Of a stretch of DNA of 64,000 bases, positions 7,884-17,678 are shown piece by piece. Where the stretch lies: contig JAQYVF010000001.1 in NCBI GenBank assembly GCA_030145625.1, forward strand, positions 62,001 through 126,000, written 5' to 3'. The stretch's first letter is position 1. The number at the start of each line of letters is the position of its first letter. Made by a program: the position numbers and the translations under genes. The notes under the pieces were generated by a model. That model was not told the origin of the DNA. It ran no database searches and worked only from the letters and a program-made list of their open reading frames with translations. The stretch comes from Desulfocapsa sp. (GTDB lineage Bacteria; Desulfobacterota; Desulfobulbia; Desulfobulbales; Desulfocapsaceae).

Positions 7884-9086
7884 TTATTGAAAACTATCTG
7901 CCCAACCCACTGCATCAAGATAAAAACCTGTGACTTTTCCTTGGTCCAGACCAATAGCAATGGTTGTCTGATCAAAATTGTCCCAGCCCCCTACCTCATA
8001 CTGTTCAATGGCCAGAAGAAAGAGAAACATCCTGCCTTGTCTTTTGGTCAGAGCGTTTTTGACTGATTCCGTCAATGGTAACTGCGCCATAAGATGCTCC
8101 ATACTGTTGTCGAGCATGGCATCAAGAAGAGAAAAAAGTCCAAGCATAAAAAAATCACTACTATTTTCTTCTTTCAGGTCTATGGCGACCTGCTCCAGAA
8201 AGCGGGCGCGAATAATCGAGATTCTAATCAGTTCTGTGGGCTTTGATTCAGAAAGTTTACTGGCAGCAATGAGGGAAACAAATTGCCGGACCCCTCTTTC
8301 CCCAAGAAAAGCAATGGCTTGTCGAATGGATGAAATGGGTTGCAATCTAGAAAAATAAGCGGAATTTAAATATTTCAGAAGCTTAAAAGAAACAGAAACA
8401 TCTTGATTAATCAGGCGTTCCAAAGAGGAAACGCTAAATTCTGCCTTAGATACTTCTGTGATCAACTGGAAATAACTCAACTGAGAAGAGGGTATGTCTT
8501 TATTTTTGAGAACTTCAGGTTTAGAGAAAAAATAGCCCTGAAAATAGGAAAAGCCCATACTTTTTGCCTGCAAAAACTCTTCATAGGTTTCTATTTTTTC
8601 AGCAAGTAGTCGACAGTGATAAGGCTTGGCTATGGCCACGATTTCCTCAATTTCCTGCAAACCGGTGAGCCTGAAATCGATTTTAATAATTTTTGCGAGA
8701 TTAACGAGTGGACGCCAGGCTTCAGTGAAGACAAAATCGTCAAGGGCAAGATCATACCCTTTAGCAACAAGCTCCTCACAGGCAGCTATAACATTGTCAC
8801 CCGGGTTGACATTTTCAAGGACCTCCACCATGATATTCCCAGGTGGAAACATGGTGGGAGTACCTTGAAGAAGGAGCTCCTCGGTAAAATTGATAAAAAC
8901 TACCTTGCCCCCGGAAATCTGTTCAATCCCTACGGTAAAAAATGAAGAGGAGAGGAGGCTGGAGGTGGCGGTGTCTCCGTCGAAATTCGGAAAAGCATTG
9001 TTCATTCCGGTACGAAACAGCAGTTCGTAGGCGTAAATCTTTTTATGACGATTGAAAATCGGTTGCCTGGCGACAAAAACATCCAT
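7884..9086 (-). CDS. EAL and HDOD domain signalling protein
   Basis: Probable regulatory protein of the YuxH/CdgJ type, combining a c-di-GMP phosphodiesterase-like EAL domain (residues about 1-190) with an HDOD output domain (about 200-390). The opening FVARQPIFNRHKKIYAYELLFR is the family signature. ELLF stands where active EAL enzymes have E(A/V)L, and several metal-binding residues appear replaced, so it may sense rather than hydrolyse c-di-GMP. The HDOD half contains VSFKLLKYLNSAYF and FLGERGVRQFVSLI. It follows tsaE by 17 bp and shares a leftward operon with the upstream sensor kinase. Confidence 0.9.
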   Translation of the reverse strand: MDVFVARQPIFNRHKKIYAYELLFRTGMNNAFPNFDGDTATSSLLSSSFFTVGIEQISGGKVVFINFTEELLLQGTPTMFPPGNIMVEVLENVNPGDNVIAACEELVAKGYDLALDDFVFTEAWRPLVNLAKIIKIDFRLTGLQEIEEIVAIAKPYHCRLLAEKIETYEEFLQAKSMGFSYFQGYFFSKPEVLKNKDIPSSQLSYFQLITEVSKAEFSVSSLERLINQDVSVSFKLLKYLNSAYFSRLQPISSIRQAIAFLGERGVRQFVSLIAASKLSESKPTELIRISIIRARFLEQVAIDLKEENSSDFFMLGLFSLLDAMLDNSMEHLMAQLPLTESVKNALTKRQGRMFLFLLAIEQYEVGGWDNFDQTTIAIGLDQGKVTGFYLDAVGWADSFQ

Positions 9087-9103
9087 TTTATTTAGATTAA
9101 AAT

Positions 9104-9595
9104 TTATTCCCTGCTGGCAAGAGCTGCTTCACAGAATTGATAGAGTCGACTTTTCCACGTCCCACTGCCAAAATCGATTCTAACTTTTCTTGAAAGGTCA
9201 TCAGCAATGGTCATTTGAATGAGTAATCGTGTGGCTGGAATAAGTCCAACAGCCCTTTCTGACCATTCTATCACTGTTAGACCTGAAAGATAAAAGAATT
9301 CTTCAAATCCAAGATCTTCCACTTCAGTTTCATCTCCAAGACGATAAAAATCCATATGATAGAGTGGGATTCTTCCCGGATATTCTTGAAGAATTGAAAA
9401 ACTGGGACTGGTTACATAACAGGAATCCGGCACTCCCAGACCCTTGGCGATTTCCTGAGTCAACGCGGTTTTTCCAGCACCAAGGTCGCCGCTCAGGCAA
9501 ATAATATCTCCCGGTTGCGCCTGTGCACCAAGATGACGTCCAAATATTTGGGTCGCTTCAAGATTTTTTAAGACAAAGGCCATGCTTGCCATCAT
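9104..9595 (-). CDS. tsaE: tRNA threonylcarbamoyladenosine biosynthesis ATPase TsaE
   Basis: P-loop ATPase that cycles the TsaD-TsaB complex during t6A modification of ANN-decoding tRNAs. The 163-aa protein has Walker A GDLGAGKT at residues 36-43, the switch-like VTSPSFSILQEY segment, HMDFYRLGD around residue 86 and VIEWSERA near residue 117, all conserved in TsaE. The start at 9595 overlaps the stop of the sensor-kinase gene (9592) by four bases, giving translational coupling. An internal Met four codons on is also possible. Confidence 0.93.
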   Translation of the reverse strand: MMASMAFVLKNLEATQIFGRHLGAQAQPGDIICLSGDLGAGKTALTQEIAKGLGVPDSCYVTSPSFSILQEYPGRIPLYHMDFYRLGDETEVEDLGFEEFFYLSGLTVIEWSERAVGLIPATRLLIQMTIADDLSRKVRIDFGSGTWKSRLYQFCEAALASRE

Positions 9596-11178
9596 TTGTT
9601 CCGATCAACTGGGAGAGTAAAGAGAATAGATGTCCCTTGACCGGGGCTGCTGTTAATTTCCATTTGTCCATTAAGGATTTTTACCCGTTCAGCCATTGCC
9701 TGTAGCCCCATTCCTCTGGTCTTACCGGTATGTGTGGAAACTGCTTCAGCATCAAAACCGTGGCCATTATCATGAACGGTAAGGACCAGAGATTTTCCAA
9801 TGAAGCTTGTGCAAACCTCTATCCTCCCAGCATCAGCGTGTTTTACAATATTGTTGAGGGATTCCTGAAGGAGGCGGTAGAGATGCCTTTGTTCCTCCAC
9901 TGTAAAATAGGCCCCAACAGGTTCCATGTTGATAGCGATATCAATTTCGCTATACTCGAGAAATCCACTGAACAAATTTTCAAAGGCAGCATCCACACCT
10001 AAATCATCCACAACCATTGGCCAGAGTTCACGGGAAAGATGACGAACATTTTCTATCTGCTCATTGACATATTGCCTTACTTCCTGAAGTCCTTTGACAG
10101 TTTTTTCCTTCTGACCTTTTTTATCGGTATACAGATTGTTTTCCAGGGCCCGTAATTGTAATTTGAGGGCGGCAAGAGACTGACCGAACTCGTCATGCAG
10201 TTCCATGGCTATACGCCGGCGTTCATCATCCTGGGCAGTGATCAGCATGGCAGAGAGATCTCCTAAACGCTCTTCGGATAAGCGAAGGCTTCTTTCTGCT
10301 CTCTTCCGTTCAGTAATATCTCGAACAATGGATCCCAGAAGACGCTCTCCTTTTTCAAGATCAATACAGAAAAAATTCATCTCCACATCAAGATAGCTGC
10401 CGTTTTTCTTCAACATCCTCACTTCTCTGGCAGGCGTAGGATTGGAATCGCGAAGAAGCTTGGCGACTTCATCTTTGACAATCCACTGATCTTCAGGATG
10501 CAGAGCTGCGGCAAAGGGAAAGTTCATGAAATCATCAGCACTAATATAGCCCAGAAGACCTTTCGTGGCCGGGTTTGAATAGACACCTCGTCCTTCAGAA
10601 TCAACGAGTATGATCATATCTTGAGAGGCCTGCGTGAATTTTAATAATTTTTCTTCACTCTCTCGAAGAGATGCTTCCAGCTTTTTTCTCCGCTGCACAT
10701 CTGTTTTCAAGGCCTTGTTGACAATGATCAGTTGCTGGTTCATCATCTCGAGATTTTTGTTCTTTTTTGCAAGTTCGTCGGTGAGAGAACTATTTTCTTT
10801 TTTGAGAAGATAGAGATCCCGAGATCGTTCGATTACCAGCGTCAGGTCTCGGGTATCCCAAGGCTTGAGGATATATTGATAGATACGACCACGGTTGATT
10901 GCATCCAACACATAGTCTATCTGATTGTAGGCAGTGAGGATAACTCGAATCGGATCTGGATCTATTTCATAAATTTTGCTCAGCATCTCGGCACCACTGA
11001 GCCCAGGCATACGCTGATCAGAGATGATGAGTCCAATATCATCGTTTTCCAGGAACTTGCGCAGGCCTTCTTCCCCAGATCGAGCGGTAATGATTTCATA
11101 CCTGTCATGAAAAATTACATTGAAATTAAGGAGATTGACCTCTTCATCATCAACAAAAAGAATTTTAAACGGTTTCAT
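9592..11178 (-). CDS. Receiver-PAS-histidine kinase (NarX/LiaS-type HisKA_3)
   Basis: Cytoplasmic hybrid signalling protein, 528 aa with no membrane segment. It has an N-terminal receiver with phospho-acceptor Asp54 in ISDQRMPG, a coiled-coil-like linker (about 125-175), a PAS domain (about 175-290) ending in IVRDITERKRAE, then a HisKA_3 dimerisation domain with His328 in RIAMELHDEFGQ and a HATPase_c domain containing LLQESLNNIVKHA and VHDNGHGFD. HisKA_3 kinases normally pair with NarL-type regulators, but none is adjacent. The order receiver-then-kinase suggests that another kinase controls this one through Asp54. It is first in an operon with tsaE and the EAL-HDOD gene. Confidence 0.92.
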   Translation of the reverse strand: MKPFKILFVDDEEVNLLNFNVIFHDRYEIITARSGEEGLRKFLENDDIGLIISDQRMPGLSGAEMLSKIYEIDPDPIRVILTAYNQIDYVLDAINRGRIYQYILKPWDTRDLTLVIERSRDLYLLKKENSSLTDELAKKNKNLEMMNQQLIIVNKALKTDVQRRKKLEASLRESEEKLLKFTQASQDMIILVDSEGRGVYSNPATKGLLGYISADDFMNFPFAAALHPEDQWIVKDEVAKLLRDSNPTPAREVRMLKKNGSYLDVEMNFFCIDLEKGERLLGSIVRDITERKRAERSLRLSEERLGDLSAMLITAQDDERRRIAMELHDEFGQSLAALKLQLRALENNLYTDKKGQKEKTVKGLQEVRQYVNEQIENVRHLSRELWPMVVDDLGVDAAFENLFSGFLEYSEIDIAINMEPVGAYFTVEEQRHLYRLLQESLNNIVKHADAGRIEVCTSFIGKSLVLTVHDNGHGFDAEAVSTHTGKTRGMGLQAMAERVKILNGQMEINSSPGQGTSILFTLPVDRNK

Positions 11179-11282
11179 TATGTTACTTCACGGCCTACTT
11201 AAGAATTATTATACTAACGCCCCGTTTATCCACATTACCCTGCCCTGGCGATTTTTCAAAGAAGCCCTTTTGCTTAATCATC

Positions 11283-11318
11283 AAAAAAAAACCCGAAACG
11301 ACAATATCGTTCCGGGTT
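11283..11318 (-). terminator. Rho-independent terminator of the cold-shock gene
   Basis: On the minus strand an AACCCGGAACGATA / TCGTTTCGGGTT stem-loop is followed directly by a run of T residues (the A-run at 11283-11291 on the plus strand). It lies about 20 bp after the cold-shock gene stop. Confidence 0.88.
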
Positions 11319-11340
11319 AAAAACTTTATAAAAAAAGGAA

Positions 11341-11553
11341 TCACACTGTTTTGACATTTTCAGCATGTAAGCCTTTTTCAGATTCCGTTATCACAAATTC
11401 AACATCCTGCCCCTCGTCAAGGCTTTTAAATCCGTCCCCTTGAATGGCGCTGTAGTGAACAAAAACATCGGCTTCTCCATTTGGCCTTTCCAAAAAACCG
11501 TATCCCTTGCTTGCATTAAACCATTTTACCTTTCCAATTACATGTTCCGACAT
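11341..11553 (-). CDS. Cold-shock domain protein (CspA family)
   Basis: Single-stranded nucleic-acid-binding OB-fold protein, RNA chaperone type. The 70-aa length is exact for the family. RNP1 is seen as KGYGFLER (about residues 16-23) and RNP2 as VFVHYSAI (about 30-37), preceded by [12 protein letters not shown] strong Shine-Dalgarno, TGGAGGAGA, precedes the ATG by about 6 bases on the minus strand. About 200 bp of non-coding DNA upstream could hold a cold-responsive leader, but I recognise no specific motif. The gene is monocistronic, with its own terminator. Confidence 0.95.
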   Translation of the reverse strand: MSEHVIGKVKWFNASKGYGFLERPNGEADVFVHYSAIQGDGFKSLDEGQDVEFVITESEKGLHAENVKTV

Positions 11554-11769
11554 ACTGCTCTCCTCCAGTTAATAACTCCATAGAAAGTCGTAAAAATCTT
11601 CAGTATCACCTGACATAAAAAGCCAGTAATAAAACGCTACCAAAGCAGAATGGACAGAGTCAAGAAAATTTTCTATGTTAGCCAAAATGATAAGAAGAGA
11701 AAAAGATACAATGATTAATTGAAAAACCCAGGAGCCGCATAATCATTACACACTTTTCCTTGGGACCTA

Positions 11770-13623
11770 CTAATTATCTTTCATACTTTCTTTGGACCAC
11801 CAGGTCATGAGTAATTGGAAATAATTATAGTAAAGGGGCAGAACATCTGGTTGTTGAAAAATATTGTGATAGGCCAGGCGGTGAACATTTAAGTACCAAT
11901 TAGGGACGAGGTAATACCCGTACCACAGGATACGATCCAAGGCCTTACAGGCTGCGGTCAACTCCTCCTGAGTTTGTGCGTATATTATTTTACCCACCAT
12001 CTCATCAACGATAGGATCTTTGATTCCTGCAAGATTTTTTGATCCCGGATGGTCAGCAGATTCTGAATGCCAGAAATTTTTCTGTTCATTGCCTGGCGAC
12101 AGGGACTGCCCATAGACATGAACAATCATATCATAATCAAAATTCTGTACCCTGTCCGTGTACAAGGCAGGATCAATGGTTCGATAATCCGCTACCATCC
12201 CAAGTTTTTCTAGGTTGCGAACATATGGTGCCATAACTCTTTCAAAAGAAGCTGATTCCAGTAAAATTTCAAAACGAAAATCTTTGCCTTCTTTATTGCG
12301 TAACACGCCATCCTGAATGGTCCAGCCGGCATTTTGCAGCAACTTTCGAGCTTTGCGTAAATTGCCGCGCAACCCGCCTTTGTCTGTGAAATCAGGAGAA
12401 GACAATGGAGTGGTGAAGACCTCGGGAGGGAGATCTTTACGAAATGGCTCTAAGTAGGACAACTCAAGTCCGGTGGGTAACCCGGTGGCAGCAAGGTAGG
12501 AGTTACTGAAAAAGGAAGTCGTTCGTGTATATTGTTCATAAAACAAGGATTTATTTGTCCACTGGAAATCGAAGGCAAGCCCCATCGCCTGACGCACGCG
12601 TACATCCTGAAAAATCTGGCGACGACTATTCATAAGAAATCCCTGCATTCCGGCATTGTTTTGGTGAGGAAATCTTTTTTTGATTAGCTCACCTGAGTCG
12701 AAACGTTTTCCCACCATGTCCCGAGCCCATTGTTTGGCAATATTAACCATCATAAAATCAAAATCACCAGCCTTGAAGGCTTCCACAGCAACAACCTGAT
12801 CCTTGTAATAGTTAATGCTTATGGTGTCGAAATTATACATTCCCTTTCGTACTGGGTGATTGTGCGCCCAGTACTCGGGGTTTCTTTTATAGGTGATGGA
12901 TTTGCCCTGGTTTACCTGAGACACGACATAGGGTCCAGAGCCAATGGGAGCGACCATGTTTTTGCTCCCTTCTCCTGCAAAAGGATGTTTCTCATAAAAG
13001 GCCTTGGACATCACGGGAATCTGAGCTGCTATCATAGGCAGTTCTCGGTTTGGGGGCGTGGGCTTTTGGTCAGAACCTTTAATTTTTTGTTCTGGACTAC
13101 TAAAAATGAACTGTACACGATGGGCATCTAAGACCTTCGCCTCTTTGATATCCTGATAGTAATAGGGATAAAAAGGGTGAACCTTATCACTTTTAAGTGT
13201 GTTCAGGGAAAAACGAACGTCTTCGGAAGTCACAGCGCTTCCATCAGAAAAACGTGCCTCTTCGTTTATGGTAAAGATCACAGACATGCGGTCATCTGCT
13301 ACTTCGATATCTTTTGCAATTAGTCCATATTCGGCAAACGGTTCATCAAGACTGCCTACGGCCAAAGGTTCAAAGACAAACATATCTATACCAAATGGTG
13401 CTGTACCCTTGAGAGTGAAGGGGTTCATTTTGTCAAAACTGGCAAGCGCATGGAGAGAGAGTTTTCCTCCTTTGACAGCGTCACCTGAAACATAGTCAAA
13501 CTGTTTAAAATCAGTTGAATATTTTAAGCTGCCGTCTATGGAAACGCCGTGGGCGGCCTGCAGACTGGTAACGCTTACAAAAATCAGGAAAAAAGTGGTA
13601 AGAGATGAAATAAAAGGGGCCAT
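11770..13623 (-). CDS. ABC transporter periplasmic solute-binding protein, family 5 (YejA-like)
   Basis: Periplasmic binding protein of the oligopeptide/microcin C type. The 617-aa protein starts with a signal peptide (hydrophobic residues about 5-20, cleavage likely after SLQAA). Family features are AKDIEVADDRMSVIFTINEEARFSDG near residue 105 and SGPYVVSQVNQGKSITYKRNPEYW near residue 225. The length and the DFKQFDYVSGDAVKGG opening match YejA more than OppA. No permease or ATPase genes adjoin, so it is an orphan within this window. It diverges from leuC across 226 bp. Confidence 0.9.
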   Translation of the reverse strand: MAPFISSLTTFFLIFVSVTSLQAAHGVSIDGSLKYSTDFKQFDYVSGDAVKGGKLSLHALASFDKMNPFTLKGTAPFGIDMFVFEPLAVGSLDEPFAEYGLIAKDIEVADDRMSVIFTINEEARFSDGSAVTSEDVRFSLNTLKSDKVHPFYPYYYQDIKEAKVLDAHRVQFIFSSPEQKIKGSDQKPTPPNRELPMIAAQIPVMSKAFYEKHPFAGEGSKNMVAPIGSGPYVVSQVNQGKSITYKRNPEYWAHNHPVRKGMYNFDTISINYYKDQVVAVEAFKAGDFDFMMVNIAKQWARDMVGKRFDSGELIKKRFPHQNNAGMQGFLMNSRRQIFQDVRVRQAMGLAFDFQWTNKSLFYEQYTRTTSFFSNSYLAATGLPTGLELSYLEPFRKDLPPEVFTTPLSSPDFTDKGGLRGNLRKARKLLQNAGWTIQDGVLRNKEGKDFRFEILLESASFERVMAPYVRNLEKLGMVADYRTIDPALYTDRVQNFDYDMIVHVYGQSLSPGNEQKNFWHSESADHPGSKNLAGIKDPIVDEMVGKIIYAQTQEELTAACKALDRILWYGYYLVPNWYLNVHRLAYHNIFQQPDVLPLYYNYFQLLMTWWSKESMKDN

Positions 13624-13849
13624 TCTTCAATTCTCCGATATCGATTCTGGATAGTGCCAAGGTGTTGAGATAAAGCTTCAACTGTGCAGTTTATTATCTA
13701 GTGGCAACAGTAGCATTTTTCAGGTAATATGTCAGATTTTCCTGCTGTCGATTCTGCATCTTAACAATGTTATTCTGCATCAGAAATATGCATCTACCTG
13801 GAAATGTAATATTTCCTCTATTAATAATGGAACTGTATGGAGTACGTTC

Positions 13850-15148
13850 ATGGGAAAGACCATAACAGAGAAAATATTTGACGCCCATCTGAGGGACACC
13901 CCCGCTCCGGGAAACATGGTTCTGGATCTGGACGTGGTGTTATGTCATGAAATCACCACTCCAATCGCCATCATGGACTTAGTGGAAAAAGGAATGGACA
14001 GGGTTTATGATCCAGCCAAAATTAAGGCTGTTATTGATCATGTTACCCCGGCCAAAGACTCGAAAACCGCAGCGCAGGGAAAAATCATGCGCGATTGGGC
14101 CAAACGGCACAACATCAAAGATTTTTTTGATGTTGGTGCAAATGGTGTGTGTCACGCTCTCTTTCCGGAAAAAGGTTTTATACGTCCCGGTTACACAGTG
14201 ATCATGGGAGATTCCCACACCTGCACCCATGGTGCTTTTGGTGCCTTTGCTGCAGGAGTTGGTACCACGGATCTGGAGGTGGGGATCTTAAAGGGGGTCT
14301 GTACCTTTCGTGCTCCTGTTTCCATGAAGGTGGAAATTGACGGTCACTTACAGCAGGGAGTCACTGCCAAGGATGTCATTCTTGCCATAATCAAAAAATT
14401 AACGGTGAACGGTGCCACTGACCGAGTGATTGAATTTGCCGGCCCCGTGGTTGACTCGATGAGTATGGCTGCCCGAATGACCCTCTGTAATATGGCTGTT
14501 GAAGCAGGGGCCACCAGTGGACTATGCTACCCTGACCGGGTGACCGCTGAATATCTCTGGCCTTTTATCAAGGACAATTTCACAACAATCGATGATGCTG
14601 TGAAAGATTTCTCAAAATGGCACTCTGATCCGGACGCTGAATACATAGAAACTCTGCAACTTGATGTCTCCGAGTTGGTCCCCATGGTCACCTATGATTA
14701 TAAGCCCGACCACGTCAAAGACATTATGGACATGGAAGGAACCCCCGTGGATCAAATCTATATTGGTTCTTGCACCAATGGAAGGATAGAGGATCTGCGT
14801 GATGCCGCATCTATTTTAAAAGGACGTGCACTGGCACCAGGTGTGAGAGGAATTGTGACACCGGCAACACCTGCAATTTATTCACAGGCCCTGGATGAAG
14901 GAATCATAAAGATTTTCATGGATGCAGGATTCTGTGTCCTGAACCCAACCTGCGGAGCCTGTCTGGGCATGAGTTCAGGAGTTCTTGCCGATGGAGAGGT
15001 CTGTGCCTCAACAACCAACAGAAATTTCAATGGCCGCATGGGCAAAGGCGGCATGGTTCATCTCATGAGCCCTTTTTCAGCGGCAGCAGCAGCCGTGACG
15101 GGAACCATCACTGACCCAAGACATTTTCTCGCTTCAGAAGAGGTATAA
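13850..15148 (+). CDS. leuC: 3-isopropylmalate dehydratase large subunit (archaeal/LeuC2 type)
   Basis: [4Fe-4S] hydro-lyase that isomerises 2- to 3-isopropylmalate in leucine synthesis together with LeuD. The 432-aa length fits the shorter archaeal-like LeuC class (E. coli LeuC is 466 aa). Cluster ligands are visible in IGSCTNGR (around residue 306) and in PTCGACLGM (around residue 367), and the substrate-loop motif GDSHTCTHGAFG lies near residue 122. A TGGAG Shine-Dalgarno precedes the ATG. leuD starts 3 bp after its stop. Homoaconitase or another aconitase-family hydro-lyase is a possible alternative, because no other leu gene is adjacent. Confidence 0.92.
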   Translation: MGKTITEKIFDAHLRDTPAPGNMVLDLDVVLCHEITTPIAIMDLVEKGMDRVYDPAKIKAVIDHVTPAKDSKTAAQGKIMRDWAKRHNIKDFFDVGANGVCHALFPEKGFIRPGYTVIMGDSHTCTHGAFGAFAAGVGTTDLEVGILKGVCTFRAPVSMKVEIDGHLQQGVTAKDVILAIIKKLTVNGATDRVIEFAGPVVDSMSMAARMTLCNMAVEAGATSGLCYPDRVTAEYLWPFIKDNFTTIDDAVKDFSKWHSDPDAEYIETLQLDVSELVPMVTYDYKPDHVKDIMDMEGTPVDQIYIGSCTNGRIEDLRDAASILKGRALAPGVRGIVTPATPAIYSQALDEGIIKIFMDAGFCVLNPTCGACLGMSSGVLADGEVCASTTNRNFNGRMGKGGMVHLMSPFSAAAAAVTGTITDPRHFLASEEV

Positions 15149-15151
15149 ACT

Positions 15152-15688
15152 ATGAAGACATTCGGAGGCCCTGCTGTCCTGCTGGACAGAAACGACATCA
15201 ACACCGATGAGATTATCCCGGCAAAATATCTCACCGAAATCACGAAAATCGCTCTCAAGCCACATCTGCTTGAAGACTTGCTTTTACACGACAAACCCTT
15301 TGACATCCACTCTCAGGCCATGAAGCAAGCCAAGGTGGTTGTCACCAGAGCCAATTTCGGCTGCGGCTCTTCCCGCGAGCATGCCGTCTGGGCCTTTGAG
15401 GTGAATGATATCAATGTGGTTATAGCCGAGAGTTTTGCCAGGATTTTCCGTCAAAACATGTTTAACTGCGGTATTCTGGCCATGGAACTGCCCAAAAGTG
15501 TTATTGACGCCCTGTTTGCACTTTCCGGCGAACTCTCCATAGAGGTGGATGTGGAACGAGGGGTTATGACAGCGAAATCCAGCGATGTATCGCAGGATAC
15601 TCTGGAATGCTCCTTTATACTCAACGCCTACGACAAGAATCTGGTTAGTGCCGGAGGCTGGCTCGCCTTTGCCGATGCCAATTATTAG
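15152..15688 (+). CDS. leuD: 3-isopropylmalate dehydratase small subunit
   Basis: Swivelling small subunit that completes the active site of LeuC. The 178-aa protein has the LDRNDINTDEIIPAKYLTE opening and the invariant FGCGSSREHA (around residue 70), which binds substrate carboxylates. RIFRQNMFNCGILA follows and is typical. It begins 3 bp after leuC in an evident two-gene operon that ends at the 17-bp inverted repeat downstream. Confidence 0.93.
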   Translation: MKTFGGPAVLLDRNDINTDEIIPAKYLTEITKIALKPHLLEDLLLHDKPFDIHSQAMKQAKVVVTRANFGCGSSREHAVWAFEVNDINVVIAESFARIFRQNMFNCGILAMELPKSVIDALFALSGELSIEVDVERGVMTAKSSDVSQDTLECSFILNAYDKNLVSAGGWLAFADANY

Positions 15689-15731
15689 AAATTGTAAGAT
15701 TTGTTAAAAAACTCTGACCGGGATTATCTTT

Positions 15732-15780
15732 ACAATAACAAGGGCATGATGTCAAAGTTACACCATGCCCTTGTTATTGT
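15732..15780. terminator. Bidirectional terminator-like hairpin between leuD and the dnaJ-like gene
   Basis: A perfect 17-bp inverted repeat (15732-15748 and 15764-15780, core AAGGGCATG / CATGCCCTT) with a 15-base loop sits between two convergent genes. The AT-rich outer part of the stem gives a U-rich 3' side in either direction, although no long separate T-run follows. Confidence 0.7.
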
Positions 15781-15800
15781 CCCCTGGAAGGAGCAGAGTG

Positions 15801-16730
15801 TCACAAACCAACTTCCTGTAGTTTTTCTATGACCTCCTGCTGTTCCTGGCCAAGTTCTTTTGGAATTTCCACTCCAACTTTCACATAAAGATCACCGCGT
15901 CCACTGAGTGGTCCGCCAGGCAGGCCGTGCCCCTTTAATCGCAGCTTGGCATCTCCCTGTATCCCTGCCGGCACATTGACCATAAATTTTTTCCCATCCA
16001 GGGTCTCCACTTCCACCCTGGCACCGAGACAGGCCTGACTAAAAGGAATTTTCTGCTCCAGGATAAGATTGTCACCATCTCTCCCAAAGCGATCATGTGA
16101 GATTATATCAACTTTCAGATAAAGATCTCCGGATGTCCCACCTGGAGGGGCTTGCCCCCCCTTCCCTTTCAGGCGAAGTTTTTTTCCGGCCTCAATTCCC
16201 TTGGGAACCTTGACGCTGACATTTTGCGGACTCCCGTTATGGCGAAGAGCAATGCTCTTCTCCGTACCATGGAGAACATCTTCAAGTGTCACTGAAATTT
16301 GGTAAGTTAGGTCTTGCCCTTTGGCAGGAGAGTGACAGGAACTACACCCTCCTCCAGTGGGGCTCTGATTAAAAAATGACTGCCCACCGCTGGCCCCTCC
16401 TCCCATGTTCATGCGAAAGGGATTTCCACCGCTGCTACGTCCACCAAAACCAAATTGGTTGAGAATGTCATCAAGATTAAAATTTCTGAAAATATCTTCC
16501 TGGGAATATCGCTGATGAAATCCGGTCGATCCATAAGTATCGTACTGTTTTTTCTTCTCTGGATCGGAGAGAACGGCATAGGCTTCACTGATTTCTTTAA
16601 ACTTTTCCTCCGCTGCCTTATCCCCCTGATTTTTATCCGGGTGATACTTTAGAGCAAGTTTACGATAAGCCTTTTTGATTTCCTGAGTTGAAGCGCCTTT
16701 GCTCAGCCCCAATTGTTCGTAATATTCCAT
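15801..16730 (-). CDS. CbpA-type DnaJ-family co-chaperone
   Basis: J-domain protein that stimulates DnaK ATPase and binds client proteins. Starting at MEYYEQLG (ATG at 16730) gives 309 aa. An upstream ATG at 16781 would add 17 unlikely residues. The J domain occupies residues 1-65 with the HPD motif in KYHPDKN. A Gly/Phe/Ser-rich linker follows, then the two C-terminal beta domains ([18 protein letters not shown] onward) and KGHGLPGG near the end. The four-repeat zinc finger of true DnaJ is absent, but a short CSSCHS pair remains in the linker. It is convergent with leuCD. Confidence 0.92.
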   Translation of the reverse strand: MEYYEQLGLSKGASTQEIKKAYRKLALKYHPDKNQGDKAAEEKFKEISEAYAVLSDPEKKKQYDTYGSTGFHQRYSQEDIFRNFNLDDILNQFGFGGRSSGGNPFRMNMGGGASGGQSFFNQSPTGGGCSSCHSPAKGQDLTYQISVTLEDVLHGTEKSIALRHNGSPQNVSVKVPKGIEAGKKLRLKGKGGQAPPGGTSGDLYLKVDIISHDRFGRDGDNLILEQKIPFSQACLGARVEVETLDGKKFMVNVPAGIQGDAKLRLKGHGLPGGPLSGRGDLYVKVGVEIPKELGQEQQEVIEKLQEVGL

Positions 16731-16917
16731 TGATGTGTAGAATCCCTCTCCCCTTACATTAACTCGATGAGGTCTGATCAAATCCTGTGTGTATGAAAAA
16801 AATCAATTCCATTCCGACAACAGACCTTCTGTAATAATCCAATATGTCATCAACAATATGAATGGAGGTTGATGCAGTCAAGTGGAAGCAAGGAGATGGA
16901 AGAGAATTTTTTAAGAA

Positions 16918-16952
16918 GGCAGAGAGGTTTTTATTGAAAACCTCTCTCTGCC
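16918..16952 (-). terminator. Hairpin downstream of ssb, probable terminator
   Basis: GGCAGAGAGGTTTT and its near-complement AAAACCTCTCTCTGCC form a stem with a six-base loop and one bulge about 100 bp after the ssb stop. On the minus strand it is followed by TTCTTAAAAAATTC, a weak T-stretch. Confidence 0.5.
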
Positions 16953-17050
16953 TGTGAAAAAATTACCAGTGTTCTAAAGATTCAAAACAGGAGACAATAA
17001 GCATGCCATTTCAACCTGTTACAAATCCGTGAAACGATTCGTGATGCCCC

Positions 17051-17485
17051 TTAAAATGGGACGTCGTCACCGGTCTCACCACCACTGAATCCTCCTCCGG
17101 CGGGTGGTTCCGGAATTGGAGGTTGACTATAGCCGCCGCTGTCTCCTCCCGTACTACTCCCCTTCGGACTCAACATCTGCATATCACGTGCAACAATTTC
17201 TGTGGTGTAGCGATCATTACCATTTTGATCCTGCCACTTCCTGGTCTGAATCTTTCCTTCAATATAAACCCTTGAACCTTTGTGGAGATATTCTCCACAG
17301 ATTTCAGCAAGTCTGCGCCAGGCAACCACACGATGCCATTCGGTGGTCTCCTGTTTCTGGCCTTCTTTGTCTGTCCAACGCTCAGTGGTTGCAACAGTAA
17401 AAGTTGCAACGGGAGCACCTGCCTGGGTATAACGAATCTCGGGGTCTCCACCGAGATTACCAATCAACATTGCCTTATTGAGCAT
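17051..17485 (-). CDS. ssb: Single-stranded DNA-binding protein
   Basis: Binds ssDNA during replication and repair and recruits partners through its acidic tip. The 144-aa protein has the OB-fold opening [20 protein letters not shown], the WHRVVAW strand and [13 protein letters not shown], then a Gly/Pro-rich linker and the conserved acidic C-terminal tip DDVPF. An AGGAGG Shine-Dalgarno lies 5-6 bases before the ATG on the minus strand. It stands alone, with a hairpin downstream. Confidence 0.96.
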   Translation of the reverse strand: MLNKAMLIGNLGGDPEIRYTQAGAPVATFTVATTERWTDKEGQKQETTEWHRVVAWRRLAEICGEYLHKGSRVYIEGKIQTRKWQDQNGNDRYTTEIVARDMQMLSPKGSSTGGDSGGYSQPPIPEPPAGGGFSGGETGDDVPF

Positions 17486-17678
17486 ATTTCCTCCTGCTAA
17501 ACTATGATTTTGAGTCGTGATGTCCTGGCGAATATGAAAATGTACCGTCAGGAAAAAATTGATTTGATAAGATTTTATTTAATACCACAGCCGCCTTCTA
17601 TTTATCCAGAAGAAAATGTGGAATCAAATGTCACAATATTGTGAATAATTCTGTTTTTTCAAGACCTTGTTGGTTTTT

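Noticed and set aside
17631-17644. 14-bp palindrome TCACAATATTGTGA between the SPL-like gene and ssb
   Set aside because: Operator-like, but a single copy, about 145 bp from the ssb start and downstream of it, so no target gene is evident.
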